Program-made: the position numbers and the translations under genes | Notes under the pieces: model-generated | Told to the model about the DNA's origin: nothing | The model's database searches: none | Seen by the model: the letters and a program-made list of their open reading frames with translations, nothing else | Assembly (NCBI GenBank): GCA_036939975.1 | Contig: JALLPB010000255.1 | Coordinates: 1 to 19,064, forward strand | Length of the DNA stretch: 19,064 bases | Source: Cyclostephanos tholiformis | Taxonomy: Eukaryota; Bacillariophyta; Thalassiosirophyceae; Thalassiosirales; Thalassiosiraceae | Reading direction: 5' to 3' | In this document: piece by piece, positions 18,601-19,064 of the stretch | Numbering within the stretch: the first letter of the stretch is position 1 | Layout: the number at the start of each line of letters is the position of its first letter

Positions 18601-18660
18601 TGGAGATGCCATTGTCATGTGGGAGGAGGCGCATGTTTTTTTTGTTTTTTTGTGAAACAC

Positions 18661-18889
18661 GTCAGATAAAATAGAAGCCCTGAACTGACAGGTGTGGTAT
18701 TTTAAAAGCAATGGAATGGGAGGTGAAAAGAGGAAGGAATCGCCAAAAAGAGGCTTCTCAGTTTCCGGTGAGTGTTTTTAAAAGTGTCGAAATTGGTGAT
18801 GTTTTTTAAAAGCTCAAAAGTCACAAGTGATGACGTTTTGAATAACGAAAGCTTAAGCTATGCTATTGTTAAAGTTGCATAGTCATCAA
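18661..18889. other. AT-rich sequence without a gene
   Basis: A sharp drop in GC from the previous block. It contains scattered GTGATGACGTTTT-like and TTTTAAAAG words that resemble the array that follows. Confidence 0.4.
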
Positions 18890-19041
18890 GTGAGTATATA
18901 TTAAAAGTTATTAAAATAAATAATGATATTATAAAAGTTAAAAACCATAAGTGTGATAGAATAAAAGTGGTTTTGGTCAGTGTGATATTATTAAAGTCAT
19001 TTTCGTCAGTGTGATATTATTATTTACCAGATGTCCAGGTG
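18890..19041 (+). repeat. AT-rich tandem array, period about 29 bp
   Basis: The word GTGTGATA recurs at 18951, 18980 and 19009, exactly 29 bases apart. More degenerate units begin near 18921 and 18890 (30- and 31-base steps). A typical unit is GTGTGATATTATTAAAGT, then about 11 bases ending in GTCA. The array fades near 19040, close to the window edge. Confidence 0.75.
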
Positions 19042-19064
19042 ATGACATTTTAGCTATTTTCCCT

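Larger units (their letters stand above)
17730..18660. other. Low-complexity flank, no supported gene
   Basis: Long open frames on both strands (17820-18416 plus, 17871-18554 minus, 18185-18655 plus) are Pro/Thr, Gly/Arg or Asp/His runs produced by simple sequence. None has a domain. An N lies at 17831 between the inverted hexamers TAATGA and TCATTA. Confidence 0.45.

Noticed and set aside
18951..19037. 29-base repeats as a CRISPR array
   Set aside because: Units are directly adjacent and degenerate, with no unique spacers, and the DNA is eukaryotic.
1..19064. tRNA or rRNA genes
   Set aside because: A visual scan found no B-box-like motif in a cloverleaf context and no rRNA-like sequence. 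A covariance-model search would be decisive but could not be run.

Overview
This window reads as nuclear DNA of a eukaryotic microalga, most likely a centric diatom. That placement is an inference. It rests on short GT-AG introns (94, 100 and 86 bp), a secreted GH19-type chitinase with two hevein modules, host exons with codons ending in C or G, and mixed DIRS-like and pogo-like mobile DNA. No bacterial gene organisation, tRNA or rRNA was seen.

Layout. 1-469 is an AT-rich leader. 470-2999 (+) is a two-exon gene for an 811-residue protein ending in a series of ubiquitin-interacting motifs. 3000-5560 holds weak gene candidates (one behind a TATA box) and a very CpG-rich stretch with C18/G18 runs. 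That stretch ends in an inverted repeat, an N and an Illumina-adapter-like sequence, so the assembly near 5517 is suspect. 5558-5845 (-) encodes a short repeat protein. 5900-7579 (-) is a three-exon chitinase. 7580-8650 is spacer, followed by a possible orphan host exon at 8651-8854.

8815-15066 is a decayed tyrosine-recombinase (DIRS/PAT/Ngaro-like) retrotransposon with gag, RT-RNase H and YR in order. It carries two 144-bp direct repeats at its 3' end. 15068-17729 is a decayed pogo-like DNA transposon. It has 25-bp terminal inverted repeats, a DDD transposase on + and a second, convergent gene on - with a RanBP2-type zinc finger. It begins within 1-2 bases of the retroelement's last repeat. 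17730-19064 is low-complexity and repeat DNA, including an AT-rich array with a period of about 29 bp running towards the window edge.

The two host genes appear intact and do not form a pathway. The centre is a graveyard of two adjacent elements. Many of the retroelement's lesions fit C-to-T or G-to-A change, including loss of a recombinase arginine and of an RNase H acid. The best candidates for something undescribed are the two-gene pogo-like element and the repeat organisation at the end of the YR retroelement.
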